NCBI RefSeq assembly: GCF_003112675.1
Contig: NZ_BFAY01000011.1
Span: forward strand, 1,054,001-1,118,000
Direction: 5' to 3'
DNA from: Leptospira johnsonii
Lineage (GTDB): Bacteria; Spirochaetota; Leptospiria; Leptospirales; Leptospiraceae
DNA: 64,000 bases
Below the pieces are notes generated by a model that was not told the origin of the DNA, searched no databases, and worked only from the letters and a program-made list of their open reading frames with translations. Made by a program: the position numbers and the translations under genes. Below are positions 24,302 through 33,642 of the stretch, piece by piece; the first letter of the stretch is position 1, and every line of letters begins with the position of its first letter.

Positions 24302-25816
24302 ATGACTAGGCCGCTCTTTTCCTTACTGATTTGCTTTAGTATATTCTTCTTTTCCAATTCTGTCTTCGCAGATATGAAAGAAGGTAAAAAAGCTTATTCT
24401 AGAAAAGACTACACAGAGGCTCTCAAACAATTCCAAAAATATAACGATGGAAACCCCTCTTCCGGTGAGGCCTGGATGTACATGGGTTATATCTACGAGA
24501 GCAGAAAAGATTATACCAAATCCATCCAAGCATTCAAAAAAGCGGTCAGTTTAAACCTTCCTAAAAAGGATCTGGTCAATTCTCTTACAAAGATCATTCT
24601 ATATCATAATTACCAAAGAGATTATGGAGAAGTGATCTCTTATTCCAATCGATTATTAAAGATCGACCCGGACCTTTCTCATATCCAAAAGATCAGAGCT
24701 GCCGCAGAAGAAAGATATTCTTCCGGAGGAAGCTATCGCAAGCCTGTCTATCATGAAGAAGAACCTGAGCAGGAAAGTGTTTCTAGTCTAGAGAAAAAGT
24801 TAAAACAGGATCCGAACAATAAAGAGATCCTTTGGGGACTCGCATTAGCTTATTATAATGAAAAAGAATTTGCTAAGTCCGAATCTATTCTTTCCGGATT
24901 AGTGAAGAATGAGCCGGAGAATGTGGAGTATGGCTACAAGTACGGAGCACTTCTCGTGCGCATTGGAAATTACGATGATGCGCTTATCGTTCTGAATCGT
25001 ATAGAACCTAAGATCCCGTCCGAAAGGGAAAAATTACTTTATTATACGCATCTGACCCAAGCGGCCGCTTATCATAAGAAGAAAAATTTCGAAGAAGCTT
25101 CCAAGTATTATCGAAAGGCACACGCAAATAAGCATACGGTCCTTCCTTTGATCGGTTTGACCAAAATTAAGTGGCAACAAAAGGATTGTGATAACGCGAT
25201 CAAAACCGCAGAAAAAGCCCTCGAATACGGAGAAAAAACTAGAGAGATCCGAATGTATATCGGACTTTGCAAGATACAGATCGGCAAAAAAGAAGAAGGT
25301 TATGATCTTCTGAAAGAGATCGGTGCTTCCATAGAAAAAGAAAATCCGGAACTAAAAGATCTTTCGGACGTGTATTACGACGGCATCTTAAAACTCGCCA
25401 GATATTATACAAATAACGGCAACTACGAAAAGGCTCTCAAATATTTCCATGCTGTCCAACCAGACGAAGAAGAAATCAGAGAATACAATTTCTATTTAGG
25501 TAAAACATATTTATACACGGCTTCCGTTGAAAAAGCGATCAACCATTTAGAAAGGGTAGAAGATTCTGCGGGCGCGTATTACTTATTAGCAAAATGTTAC
25601 GCAGAGAAGAACGATCAAGAAAGGACAATGTCCTATATTAAAAAATCCGGAAGTATCAAATCTTCTTATTGGGTATCTGCGGAAAAAGACAAAGCATTCA
25701 AGAAATTCAGATCCGACGAAGGTTTCAAAACATTCTTAGAGACAAGAGCCGGAACTAGAGATCATAAAAAATCGGATGACGATAAAGAAGCCGACGATTC
25801 CCAAGATAAGGATTAA
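24302..25816 (+). CDS. Exported TPR-repeat protein, 504 aa
   Basis: ATG 24302 gives a clean signal peptide (PLFSLLICFSIFFFSNSVFA); an in-frame ATG at 24251 adds 17 residues that look like leader. Mature sequence is a chain of TPR units from about residue 25, such as GKKAYSRKDYTEALKQFQKY and GEAWMYMGYIYESRKDYTKS, continuing to about residue 460, then a charged Lys/Asp tail. TPR arrays bind proteins, so a periplasmic scaffold role is likely. It stands alone between the GMC genes and the convergent aroD. Confidence 0.82.
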   Translation: MTRPLFSLLICFSIFFFSNSVFADMKEGKKAYSRKDYTEALKQFQKYNDGNPSSGEAWMYMGYIYESRKDYTKSIQAFKKAVSLNLPKKDLVNSLTKIILYHNYQRDYGEVISYSNRLLKIDPDLSHIQKIRAAAEERYSSGGSYRKPVYHEEEPEQESVSSLEKKLKQDPNNKEILWGLALAYYNEKEFAKSESILSGLVKNEPENVEYGYKYGALLVRIGNYDDALIVLNRIEPKIPSEREKLLYYTHLTQAAAYHKKKNFEEASKYYRKAHANKHTVLPLIGLTKIKWQQKDCDNAIKTAEKALEYGEKTREIRMYIGLCKIQIGKKEEGYDLLKEIGASIEKENPELKDLSDVYYDGILKLARYYTNNGNYEKALKYFHAVQPDEEEIREYNFYLGKTYLYTASVEKAINHLERVEDSAGAYYLLAKCYAEKNDQERTMSYIKKSGSIKSSYWVSAEKDKAFKKFRSDEGFKTFLETRAGTRDHKKSDDDKEADDSQDKD

Positions 25817-25820
25817 TCGT

Positions 25821-26546
25821 TCATTTTCTTTTAGAAAGGACCGTTTCTAGATCCACTTGCCCGGGAGCTTTTGGTTCTCCCAAACAACAATAGGTAAACT
25901 GAGATCCTATTTTCTCAGGAAAGATCCTGAATTCTTTTCCGGATTCTCCCATCAGTATTCCGCAGAAACCGATTGGAATATTCTGTTTCGCACAAAGTTT
26001 AGAAAGTTTTAGAGCAGAATTTTTGAATTCTTCGGATTCCTGTTCGTTCCTAGGAAGCGCTGCTATCTTAAAGATCCTTTGGAAAGGAAGTTGTGATTTT
26101 ACAGTCGCTAAAACTTCTTCCGTGACTGGTCTCAAGAAAAATAATAATTCTTCAAAATCTGGAATTCCTGAAAAGCTATGAACGGATCGAATGATCCCAA
26201 AACGATCCTCATCAACTCCATTAAAAACGGGATTGTCCTTATCCAATTCCAAATCTATATAATGTTTTCCTGATTCTAACCCGGAGAGTAAGGGTGAGAT
26301 ATTCTCTCTATTCCAAACTCCTAAACTTTTTAGGCTAGAATCTTCTGGTTGTCTATAAGTGAATACACAGGCTGCGTTTAGTTCTTTTATCTTATTTAGG
26401 ATCCTTTCCGGGGTATCCTTGTCGGAATGGAATTGGTCCAAACGTATCTCTAAAAAATCGGCTTTCGGAAGAGTTTTTAATCCAAAAAACTCCTCTTCAT
26501 TCAAAGTAAGAATGATCCGTATTTTTTGAGACTCGTTTAGGCTCAT
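25821..26546 (-). CDS. aroD: Type I 3-dehydroquinate dehydratase
   Basis: A 241-residue class I dehydroquinase, third step of the shikimate pathway. FLEIRLDQF (about residue 30), RSVHSFSG with the general-base His (about 121), the Schiff-base Lys in FKIAALP (about 157), and IGFCGILMGESGKEFRIFP then LGEPKAPGQ are all conserved. It is the last gene in a minus-strand run with kdsD, a NusG paralogue and a TonB-like gene, six bases after kdsD. Confidence 0.93.
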   Translation of the reverse strand: MSLNESQKIRIILTLNEEEFFGLKTLPKADFLEIRLDQFHSDKDTPERILNKIKELNAACVFTYRQPEDSSLKSLGVWNRENISPLLSGLESGKHYIDLELDKDNPVFNGVDEDRFGIIRSVHSFSGIPDFEELLFFLRPVTEEVLATVKSQLPFQRIFKIAALPRNEQESEEFKNSALKLSKLCAKQNIPIGFCGILMGESGKEFRIFPEKIGSQFTYCCLGEPKAPGQVDLETVLSKRK

Positions 26547-26552
26547 CGAGAA

Positions 26553-27521
26553 TTAGAGTCCTTTTTGCAAGAGATCGTGAATGGAGACGATACCGAGTAA
26601 AACTCCGTCTTTGGAAACGATTGGAGCTACTGAGATAGGTTTTTCTCTTCTTTCCATAGATTGTAGAACATCGTAAGCCATGATCCCGCTTTCGAATACT
26701 GTCGGTTTAGGGTTCATCAATTCTTTCGCTTTGATGGACTTGTCGAGTTTTCCGGCATTTAATAATTTTCTAATATCATAATCGGTTACGAATCCGATCA
26801 ATTTGCCGTTAGTCTCTACAACTCCTGTTGCACCCACCAGCTTGGTTGTGATCTCTGCAAGAACTTCTTCTAAACTTGCATCGGAACTTACTTTTGCAAG
26901 TTTGTCACCTTTTCTCATCACGTCGTCCACTTTCAGAGACAATCTTTTTCCGAGTCTTCCTGCAGGATGATAGAGCGCAAAATCCTCTTTTTGGAAATTT
27001 CTAAGTTCCATTAATGCCATTGCGATGGCGTCTCCCAACATCAACGCGATTGTTGTGCTGGAAGTAGGTGCGAGTTCTAAAGGACATGCTTCTTTTAATA
27101 CCGGTGTTAAGATAACAATATCACAGTCCAAGGCCAATCTGGATTGAGGATTTGCAGTTAAACCTACCAATTTGGCCCCTATACTTTTTATGGTAGGAAG
27201 AAGGTTAAGTAATTCTTCACTTTCTCCGCTCTTGCCGATCGCGATGACTACATCGCCTTGTGCTAAAATTCCGGCGTCACCATGTGCCGCATCAGATGGA
27301 TGAAGAAAATAAGAAGGAGTTCCTGTAGAAGATAGAGTGGACGCGATCTTTTTACCTACGTCTCCGGATTTTCCGACTCCGGTTACGACTACCTTTCCTT
27401 TGGATTGGAAGATCAGCTCTACAGCTTTTTCTACATTCGGATCTAGGTTCTCTCTAAAATGAAGAATAGCTTCGATCTCTGTATCCAAAGCTTTTTTAAC
27501 TTTATCTAATGTATTTCCCAC
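26553..27521 (-). CDS. kdsD: D-arabinose 5-phosphate isomerase (KpsF/GutQ family)
   Basis: A 322-residue sugar isomerase. The SIS domain (about 35-180) contains GVGKSGDVGKKIASTLSSTG and LHPSDAAHGDAG, followed by two CBS domains (about 205-322). It converts ribulose 5-phosphate to arabinose 5-phosphate, the first step toward Kdo in lipopolysaccharide. The start is GTG 27521, supported by AGGAG eight bases upstream. It lies two bases after the NusG-like gene, so polysaccharide synthesis and a specialised elongation factor are linked here. Confidence 0.93.
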   Translation of the reverse strand: MGNTLDKVKKALDTEIEAILHFRENLDPNVEKAVELIFQSKGKVVVTGVGKSGDVGKKIASTLSSTGTPSYFLHPSDAAHGDAGILAQGDVVIAIGKSGESEELLNLLPTIKSIGAKLVGLTANPQSRLALDCDIVILTPVLKEACPLELAPTSSTTIALMLGDAIAMALMELRNFQKEDFALYHPAGRLGKRLSLKVDDVMRKGDKLAKVSSDASLEEVLAEITTKLVGATGVVETNGKLIGFVTDYDIRKLLNAGKLDKSIKAKELMNPKPTVFESGIMAYDVLQSMERREKPISVAPIVSKDGVLLGIVSIHDLLQKGL

Positions 27522-27523
27522 TT

Positions 27524-28045
27524 CTAATTCTCCTCGTCCGTTTCTAATAGTTCCGAATCCAATTCTAAGGATACTGTAGTATCCATTCCCGAGATGGAAA
27601 CAAGAATCGACGATTTACTTCCTTTTCGGATTACTCTGGCCCTAATATCTTTAAAAGGTCCGTTCCTGATAAGTACCTTCTTACCCGGAGCCAGCAGCTT
27701 TTCCCTTTCGATCTTGATCCTATCGGGATACTCCGTTACAATCTGGCGGACCGCTTCGATATCGTCCTCTTCGATTACGAGAGGAGTTTCGCCGATAGAA
27801 ATGAATCGCACTGCTCCTGAGGTTTCCAGGACTTTTAGTTTTTCCGTTCTTATATCAATTTTTACGAATACATAAGAAGGAAAAACAGGGACTAAAACCG
27901 TTTTGATCCTATCAGACCATTGTTTTTTGGTCGAAATAATCGGCAAGTATTGGGTTATTCCCTTTTTGGAAAGTTCTAACGCTAACTTCTTTTCGGCCCT
28001 TGAATTGGTATAAATTGCATACCATGATTTAGAAGATTCACTCAT
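27524..28045 (-). CDS. NusG-family transcription elongation/antitermination factor (RfaH/UpxY-like paralogue)
   Basis: About 173 residues with an NGN domain (WYAIYTNSRAEKKLALEL to about residue 105) and a C-terminal KOW-type segment (LLAPGKKVLIRNGPFKDIRA, about 118-137). VLVPVFPSYVFVK and SGAVRFISIGETP are NusG-superfamily motifs. Core NusG usually sits with secE and ribosomal genes; this one lies beside kdsD, as expected for a specialised paralogue acting on surface-polysaccharide operons. ATG 28045 or an upstream TTG at 28054 could be the start, both overlapping the TonB-like stop. Confidence 0.85.
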   Translation of the reverse strand: MSESSKSWYAIYTNSRAEKKLALELSKKGITQYLPIISTKKQWSDRIKTVLVPVFPSYVFVKIDIRTEKLKVLETSGAVRFISIGETPLVIEEDDIEAVRQIVTEYPDRIKIEREKLLAPGKKVLIRNGPFKDIRARVIRKGSKSSILVSISGMDTTVSLELDSELLETDEEN

Positions 28046-28511
28046 CTGATTCAATACGAAAGGATACAGGAATAATTATGATATTTCCTTCCGGTAGTTG
28101 AAATTTCCAGCTAGAAACTGATCTTTTAAAATGAGTTTCGAAAACCTTATATTTGCAAGGTTTGATAGTAGTAATTTTTTTAGCGGTTCCATTAGGTCCG
28201 ATCACAACTTCCCAAGAACAATCCGATTCCAATCTTTGTTCCAATGCCTCCGGAGGAAAATGGATCTCGTTTTTAAACCTTTCGATCTCCGCTTCCGGAG
28301 TACCTGCTAGGCCCGAGTTGGAAGAAGTCTCCGGTCCTTCTCCCTGATTTCTAGGAAGTGAAAAATGTAAACTTGGGATCTGGCCCCTGCTGAGACTGAG
28401 TTTGATCTGTTCTGAAAAATTTTCGGGACTTAGATTTCGGACCAAATAGTAAGCTAGAATTAGAACCGCATGGATGGAGAGAGAAATGAAAAAAGAAACT
28501 CTGGAACCCAT
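28038..28511 (-). CDS. TonB C-terminal-domain-like protein, 157 aa
   Basis: One N-terminal membrane segment (SFFISLSIHAVLILAYYLV), a short linker with Ser/Gly/Glu, and a C-terminal domain with FPPEALEQRLESDCSWEVV and NGTAKKITTIKPCKY. That is the pattern of TonB/TolA C-terminal domains, here without the Pro-rich spacer. Two cysteines (about residues 97 and 118) may form a disulfide in the periplasm. The stop overlaps the NusG-like start, so they are cotranscribed. Whether it powers outer-membrane transport is not shown; no ExbB/ExbD is present. Confidence 0.7.
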   Translation of the reverse strand: MGSRVSFFISLSIHAVLILAYYLVRNLSPENFSEQIKLSLSRGQIPSLHFSLPRNQGEGPETSSNSGLAGTPEAEIERFKNEIHFPPEALEQRLESDCSWEVVIGPNGTAKKITTIKPCKYKVFETHFKRSVSSWKFQLPEGNIIIIPVSFRIESDE

Positions 28512-28590
28512 TGGATTAATACGATTTTACAAGTATAATTAATATTGAATTTTTCTTGAATCGAATTTTCAAACTCATAAAACTCTGCCG

Positions 28591-29814
28591 ATGCAATCTT
28601 TCGATTCGGTTCACGGCTCTACGGTCGAGATTATTTCGATTTTGATCACCTGCTCCTTTGTAGGTTGGATCACAAACTATATCGCTGTGCAAATGATCTT
28701 CTATCCGGTCAAGTTTAGAGGATGGGGAATTTTAGGATGGCAGGGAATCATTCCGAGGCATTCTAAAAAAATGGCCGGGCTTATTTCGGATGTGATGACG
28801 GAAAGATTGATCCGCCCTTATGATCTGTACAAAAAGATAGATCCTGTGCAAATTTCGGATCTGATCCGAGACAGGATCGGAGAAAAATCTTCTTCCATAG
28901 TCAAAGATATATTTTTTGCGGACAATCCTGTGATCTGGTCTATGGTTCCGGAAGAAGCAAAACAAATTTTAGAAAAAGAGATTAGAGAAGATATTCCAAA
29001 AAAGATAGAAGAGATCTACACCTCTTTCGGTAAAAACCTGGAAAGTATATTAGGGATTGGTGATTTAATCAAAGAATCCATTTCGGGCGAAAATGCAAAT
29101 GTTCTCTCCGAAATTTTCAGAAGATGTGGAGGTCCCGAGTTCAGATTTATTGTTCGTTCCGGGATCTATTTCGGGTTCTTGATCGGCTGTGTCCAAGTCT
29201 TATTTATAGCTTACCTAAACCAATGGTGGACCATGCCTCTTATGGGGATTTTTGTAGGTTATATCACCAACTGGCTGGCGATCCTTATGATCTTCTCACC
29301 TTTGCAGCCAAAGAACTTTTTATTTTTTAAATACCAGGGACTCTTCTTAAAAAGACAGATAGATGTTTCCAGAGAATTTGCGTCTATGGTCGCTTCTAAA
29401 ATTTTAAATCCGGAAAGTTTGATCGGAGTGATCTTTAAAGGAAAAGGAGGGGATCTGATCATAACGGAACTTCTTTCCAAATCCAAAGAATTGATGGATG
29501 AGAAATTAAAGAAAAAGATCCCCTATGCTTCTTTGATCTTAGGCTCAAAAAAGCTGGAAGAGTTAAAGGAGAAGATTGCGAATTCTATTCTGGAGTTGGT
29601 GCCGGAAACTGCGGACAAAATGAAAGACTATATCGAAGAAAGATTAGAGATTGAAAAGTTAGTCTTCCAAAATTTGAGTATACTACCTGCGGAAGAATTC
29701 GAGCATCTTCTGCATTCGGTCTTCAAAGAAGATGAAGCCACCTTGATCAGCTTAGGTGCATTTCTTGGAGGTATCGCAGGATGTATCCAAGCATATCTCG
29801 TTTTTATAAAATAA
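28591..29814 (+). CDS. DUF445 family membrane protein
   Basis: A 407-residue DUF445 protein. N-terminal membrane helix SILITCSFVGWITNYIAVQMIFYPV followed by the conserved FRGWGILGWQGIIPRHSKKMA, a long cytoplasmic helical part, then further membrane segments near residues 195-240 with the repeated FVGYITNWLAILMIFSP and FLKRQIDVSREFA. The C-terminal GAFLGGIAGCIQAYLVF is another membrane helix. No biochemical function is known. It is divergent from the TonB-like gene. No clear ribosome site precedes the ATG, and a TTGAAT/TAAAAC pair at 28556-28583 would put transcription start at about the ATG, so it may be leaderless. Confidence 0.85.
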   Translation: MQSFDSVHGSTVEIISILITCSFVGWITNYIAVQMIFYPVKFRGWGILGWQGIIPRHSKKMAGLISDVMTERLIRPYDLYKKIDPVQISDLIRDRIGEKSSSIVKDIFFADNPVIWSMVPEEAKQILEKEIREDIPKKIEEIYTSFGKNLESILGIGDLIKESISGENANVLSEIFRRCGGPEFRFIVRSGIYFGFLIGCVQVLFIAYLNQWWTMPLMGIFVGYITNWLAILMIFSPLQPKNFLFFKYQGLFLKRQIDVSREFASMVASKILNPESLIGVIFKGKGGDLIITELLSKSKELMDEKLKKKIPYASLILGSKKLEELKEKIANSILELVPETADKMKDYIEERLEIEKLVFQNLSILPAEEFEHLLHSVFKEDEATLISLGAFLGGIAGCIQAYLVFIK

Positions 29815-29984
29815 GAGTGTGGTCGGTTTTTAGATAGATTCTTCTATAAAATAAACCGAAAGTATTATCTTTTAGGTGGATTTTTTCCGAATTATTTCTC
29901 TTTCATATTCCGATTTATTAAAATCAAATAGCTGATCTTCTAAATTCGCTATACCAAACTTGACTTCAAAAAATTACTGAAAAT

Positions 29985-31679
29985 ATGAGAAAGAATCTAC
30001 CGGTTACGGGTCGAGAAATTCAGTTCGCTGAATCGGCGGTAATTATTTCGAGAACCGATCCAAAAGGAAAGATCACTTACGTTTCAAAGGACTTTGCGGA
30101 TGTAAGTGGTTTTTCGGAAGAGGAGATGCTGGGCCAACCTCATAATATTGTCCGTCATCCGGATATTCCACCCTCCGTTTACGAGAATCTTTGGGACACT
30201 GTCCAATCTGGCCAACCTTGGAATGCGATCGTTAAGAATCGCGCGAAGAATGGAGACCACTATTGGGTAGATGCCACTGTTACTCCCGTTCTTGAAAACG
30301 GAGTGATCACCGGCTATATGTCTGTTCGTAAGAAGACATCCAGGCAACAAATTGAAAATGCGGAGAAACTTTTTGCGAGATTGAACGGAGAATCGCAACT
30401 TCTTAGATCATTCTTTTCTTTTATAAATTCGCTCCGAGCGAAATTCGGATATCTAGGTCTTGTGGCTTTCACATTCGCATGTATATTCGTTCCTTCTTCT
30501 TACTTAGGTTTGAAATTATTTTTAACGGATCCAGTCGCTTCTACCTTAACCTTTCTTGCAGTGGTTATAGGATTTTCTCTTTGTTTAAGAGCTATTTATA
30601 ATCTAAAAAAGAAAATGTCTGAAACCTTAGCAATTGTGGGCAAGGTTGTGAATGGAAATCTTGCCTCTGAATTTCCGAGAAAAGAAGGGGTTGAAGACGC
30701 TGACAGAATTTATTCTAGTTTTAGATGTATGACCATTAGTCTTTGGGGACTCTTGGTCCAAATGAAAGAGAACTACCAGAGAAATCTAAAATTGTATGAA
30801 GAACTTTTTCAATCGGTAGGTTCTTTCGAAAGAGTTTCTCAAAAGCAGGCCCATGCTGTGCAAGAAACTGCAGCAGCTTCTCACGAGCTTTCTAAAACGA
30901 TTGATGAGATCGTATTAACTATAAGCGAACAGACCAGAAGTTTATCCAATGTAAACGATAGTATCGGTTCTATCGACGTGTCCTTGGGAGAAACTTCCAA
31001 ATCGATGCAAAACTTGGAGTCTCAAGCTGGGAATGTGGCGAATAAAGCCGACCAAGCAAAACAGATCTTTAATGAAGCGATCCAATCCATGGAACAGATA
31101 CGTTCTTATTCGAACGAGATCAATAAGATCGTAAGTATTATCACAAGCATCTCGGAAAGAACAAACATGCTCGCTTTAAATGCTTCCATTGAATCTGCGC
31201 GGGCTGGAGAAGCAGGGAAAGGGTTTTCGGTGGTTGCTGATGAAATCTCAAAACTAGCGGAACAAACCAAATCTAGTATCAAAGATATCACTCTTCTTGT
31301 AAAAAGTACATCCAACTCGGTGGAAGAAGGCGCTCTTAAAGTGGGACAGTCTGTAGACGTATTCGAAAATCTTCAGAACTATATTGAGGAAGTTCATAAC
31401 TCTTCATCTAAGGTAAAAAGTCTTTTGCAGGAGCAATCCAAAAGATTGGGAGAAATACGCAGCAGTTCCGATCAGGTTTTGGTTTTAGGAAAAATGATGG
31501 CCGGAACTTCGGAGCAACAAAAACTTTCCGCCGGAGAAATTTCGGACTCTATGAGCGCAATTTCCAAATCGGCAGAAGATATTGCTTCTACCTCCGAGAA
31601 TATTAGACATTCCGTAAAAGATACTCTGGAACATTCCCAAAAATTCGGCGGAATTTTGAGTCATTTTAAAACGGATTGA
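29985..31679 (+). CDS. Aer-type methyl-accepting chemotaxis protein with PAS domain
   Basis: A 564-residue chemoreceptor. The PAS domain (about 15-125) has the Aer-like [20 protein letters not shown] and [13 protein letters not shown], suggesting a flavin-type energy or redox sensor. Two membrane helices follow (about 150-205) with almost no periplasmic loop, so sensing is cytoplasmic. The signalling hairpin is intact ([26 protein letters not shown], near residue 385-410). It stands alone, with about 170 bases before it that show no clear promoter. Confidence 0.92.
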   Translation: MRKNLPVTGREIQFAESAVIISRTDPKGKITYVSKDFADVSGFSEEEMLGQPHNIVRHPDIPPSVYENLWDTVQSGQPWNAIVKNRAKNGDHYWVDATVTPVLENGVITGYMSVRKKTSRQQIENAEKLFARLNGESQLLRSFFSFINSLRAKFGYLGLVAFTFACIFVPSSYLGLKLFLTDPVASTLTFLAVVIGFSLCLRAIYNLKKKMSETLAIVGKVVNGNLASEFPRKEGVEDADRIYSSFRCMTISLWGLLVQMKENYQRNLKLYEELFQSVGSFERVSQKQAHAVQETAAASHELSKTIDEIVLTISEQTRSLSNVNDSIGSIDVSLGETSKSMQNLESQAGNVANKADQAKQIFNEAIQSMEQIRSYSNEINKIVSIITSISERTNMLALNASIESARAGEAGKGFSVVADEISKLAEQTKSSIKDITLLVKSTSNSVEEGALKVGQSVDVFENLQNYIEEVHNSSSKVKSLLQEQSKRLGEIRSSSDQVLVLGKMMAGTSEQQKLSAGEISDSMSAISKSAEDIASTSENIRHSVKDTLEHSQKFGGILSHFKTD

Positions 31680-31763
31680 ATTATAAAACCGGCTGATTTT
31701 TCATCCGGTTCTTATCCATTTCCCAGTAGGAATTCTCACAAAAAAGCCGATATCTATTTTAGA

Positions 31764-32636
31764 ATGGAGAATCGTTTCCTACGTCTTGCGCTCTTACTCG
31801 CGATCATAGTGACTCTTCTTTCCTATTGGAATCATGGATGGGTTTCTTATCTAAAAGACTTCGTGGTTTTTATCCATGAAGCAGGACATGCGATTGCTAC
31901 TTTGATCTCAGGCGGTTCAGTCCAGATGATTGAGCTGAACGGTGATGAAGCAGGACAGACTGTTGCATCTCCTACATCCGGCAAAAGTCCTTTTATATTC
32001 GTAGTCTCTGCCGGTTATTTGGGGTCTTGTTTGGCCGGAGGATTTTTGATCAACAGGGGATTCAAAGGAAGTCTGGTCCGTCCCACTTTGTTACTTTTGG
32101 GAGGAGCAGTTTTACTTCTTACTTTGAACTATACTTCTTCCGGGGGACTTGCTCAAAGAACCGGTTTGCTTTGGGGGATTTTTCTTTTGGTCTCATCTTT
32201 TCTTCCGTTCGGTTGGGATCGATTGATTACTGTGTTTTTAGGCACTAGTGTGAGTTTATATAGTCTGTATGATCTTTTGGATTTTACCGAGAATGTGCAG
32301 AATACCGATGCAGGCATCTTAGCATACTGGGCGACTGGAACTTCTCCAGGCGGGTCGGTTCCGAAATCGGTTTTATTCTTGGGATATTTGATTGCTCTGC
32401 TCTGGTCCTTTTTTAGCGTATCCATCATATTCTTTTCATTGAAGCGAGCGGTAGTTCCTCGTCCGGTTCCGGATGAGACTCCTGGATTTGATGAAGGGCC
32501 GGTAGTAGGTTTAGACAATCCTTTTCCTGGAGAAGTAACTCCGGAAGTATTGGAATGGTTCTTAAGTAGAGGTTTGGATTTGAACGGTAAACCTCTTCCT
32601 CCGGAATTTACGAATATAGAGAGAATTGATGGCTAA
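31764..32636 (+). CDS. M50B-like membrane metallopeptidase
   Basis: A 290-residue integral membrane protein with a zinc motif HEAGHA near residue 37 inside an early hydrophobic segment. About six to seven membrane spans follow. The second metal-ligand region is not clear, as in many M50B-type proteins. Possible role is intramembrane proteolysis. The C-terminal region ([19 protein letters not shown]) is soluble. The end overlaps the next gene by eight bases, hinting at cotranscription with the UDP-glucuronate decarboxylase. Confidence 0.78.
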   Translation: MENRFLRLALLLAIIVTLLSYWNHGWVSYLKDFVVFIHEAGHAIATLISGGSVQMIELNGDEAGQTVASPTSGKSPFIFVVSAGYLGSCLAGGFLINRGFKGSLVRPTLLLLGGAVLLLTLNYTSSGGLAQRTGLLWGIFLLVSSFLPFGWDRLITVFLGTSVSLYSLYDLLDFTENVQNTDAGILAYWATGTSPGGSVPKSVLFLGYLIALLWSFFSVSIIFFSLKRAVVPRPVPDETPGFDEGPVVGLDNPFPGEVTPEVLEWFLSRGLDLNGKPLPPEFTNIERIDG

Positions 32637-33564
32637 TAGAGTGCTAGTTACCGGCGGAGCCGGATTTATCGGATCTCATTTATGCGAAAGATTGATACAA
32701 GAAGGTAACGAAGTTATCTGCGTTGATAACTTTCATACAGGAAGAAAGAAGAATGTTGAAAAACTCCTTTCCAACCCTCGCTTCGAACTAATACGTCATG
32801 ATATCACTGAGCCGATCCGACTCGAAGTAGATCAGATCTATAACTTCGCTTGTCCTGCGAGCCCGATTCATTATCAAGCCAACGCGATCAAAACTATAAA
32901 GACCAACGTGCTTGGTACTACGAATATGTTGGGACTTGCTAAAAGAGTAAAAGCAAGGATCTTACAAGCTTCTACCAGCGAAGTTTACGGAAATCCGATC
33001 GAACATCCTCAAAAAGAAACTTATTGGGGAAATGTAAATCCGATCGGGATCAGAAGTTGTTACGACGAAGGGAAGAGGGTTGCTGAAACTCTTTGTTTCG
33101 ATTATCACAGAAATCATAAAGTGGACATAAGAGTCATTCGTATCTTCAACACTTACGGACCTCGTATGCTTCCAGACGACGGAAGAGTGGTAAGTAATTT
33201 TGTGGTCCAAGCACTTGCAGGAAAAGACATCACAGTTTATGGAGACGGCTCCCAAACTAGATCCTTCTGTTATGTGGATGATCTTGTAGATGGGATCATT
33301 AGAATGATGAACACCCAGGATTTCAATGGTCCTGTGAACTTGGGCAACGACGGAGAGTTTACGGTTAAAGAACTAGCGGAGTTAGTTTTAAAAGAGACCG
33401 GTTCTTCTTCCAAGATCATTTATAAAACTCTTCCACAAGACGATCCTGCCCGCAGAAAGCCGGATCTGACTTTAGCTAGACAAAAACTGGGTTATGAACC
33501 TAAGGTTCCTTTATTAGAAGGAATCAGGAAAACAGTCGATTATTTCAAAAATCACTTGGATTAA
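32629..33564 (+). CDS. UDP-glucuronate decarboxylase (UDP-xylose synthase)
   Basis: A 311-residue extended SDR. NAD-binding [15 protein letters not shown] at the start, [19 protein letters not shown] and the catalytic YDEGKR (YxxxK form, near residue 146), then [21 protein letters not shown]. This pattern is specific enough for UDP-glucuronate decarboxylase, which makes UDP-xylose for surface polysaccharide. ATG 32629 overlaps the end of the M50B-like gene; a TTG directly before it (32626) is possible. Confidence 0.92.
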   Translation: MANRVLVTGGAGFIGSHLCERLIQEGNEVICVDNFHTGRKKNVEKLLSNPRFELIRHDITEPIRLEVDQIYNFACPASPIHYQANAIKTIKTNVLGTTNMLGLAKRVKARILQASTSEVYGNPIEHPQKETYWGNVNPIGIRSCYDEGKRVAETLCFDYHRNHKVDIRVIRIFNTYGPRMLPDDGRVVSNFVVQALAGKDITVYGDGSQTRSFCYVDDLVDGIIRMMNTQDFNGPVNLGNDGEFTVKELAELVLKETGSSSKIIYKTLPQDDPARRKPDLTLARQKLGYEPKVPLLEGIRKTVDYFKNHLD

Positions 33565-33642
33565 TCGTTCGCCGAGAAAATCTGGACCTACTTTTCCCAT
33601 ATAAGGGAATTTAACCGAAAAATTGAGTTTCGAGTAGGCTGT

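Noticed and set aside
31683..31712. Possible terminator after the chemoreceptor (AACCGG...CCGGTT)
   Set aside because: The stem is short, the loop is long and there is no T-run.
33594..33609. Inverted repeat TTCCC-ATATAA-GGGAA upstream of the pntA-like gene
   Set aside because: Only five base pairs; too short to claim as an operator.
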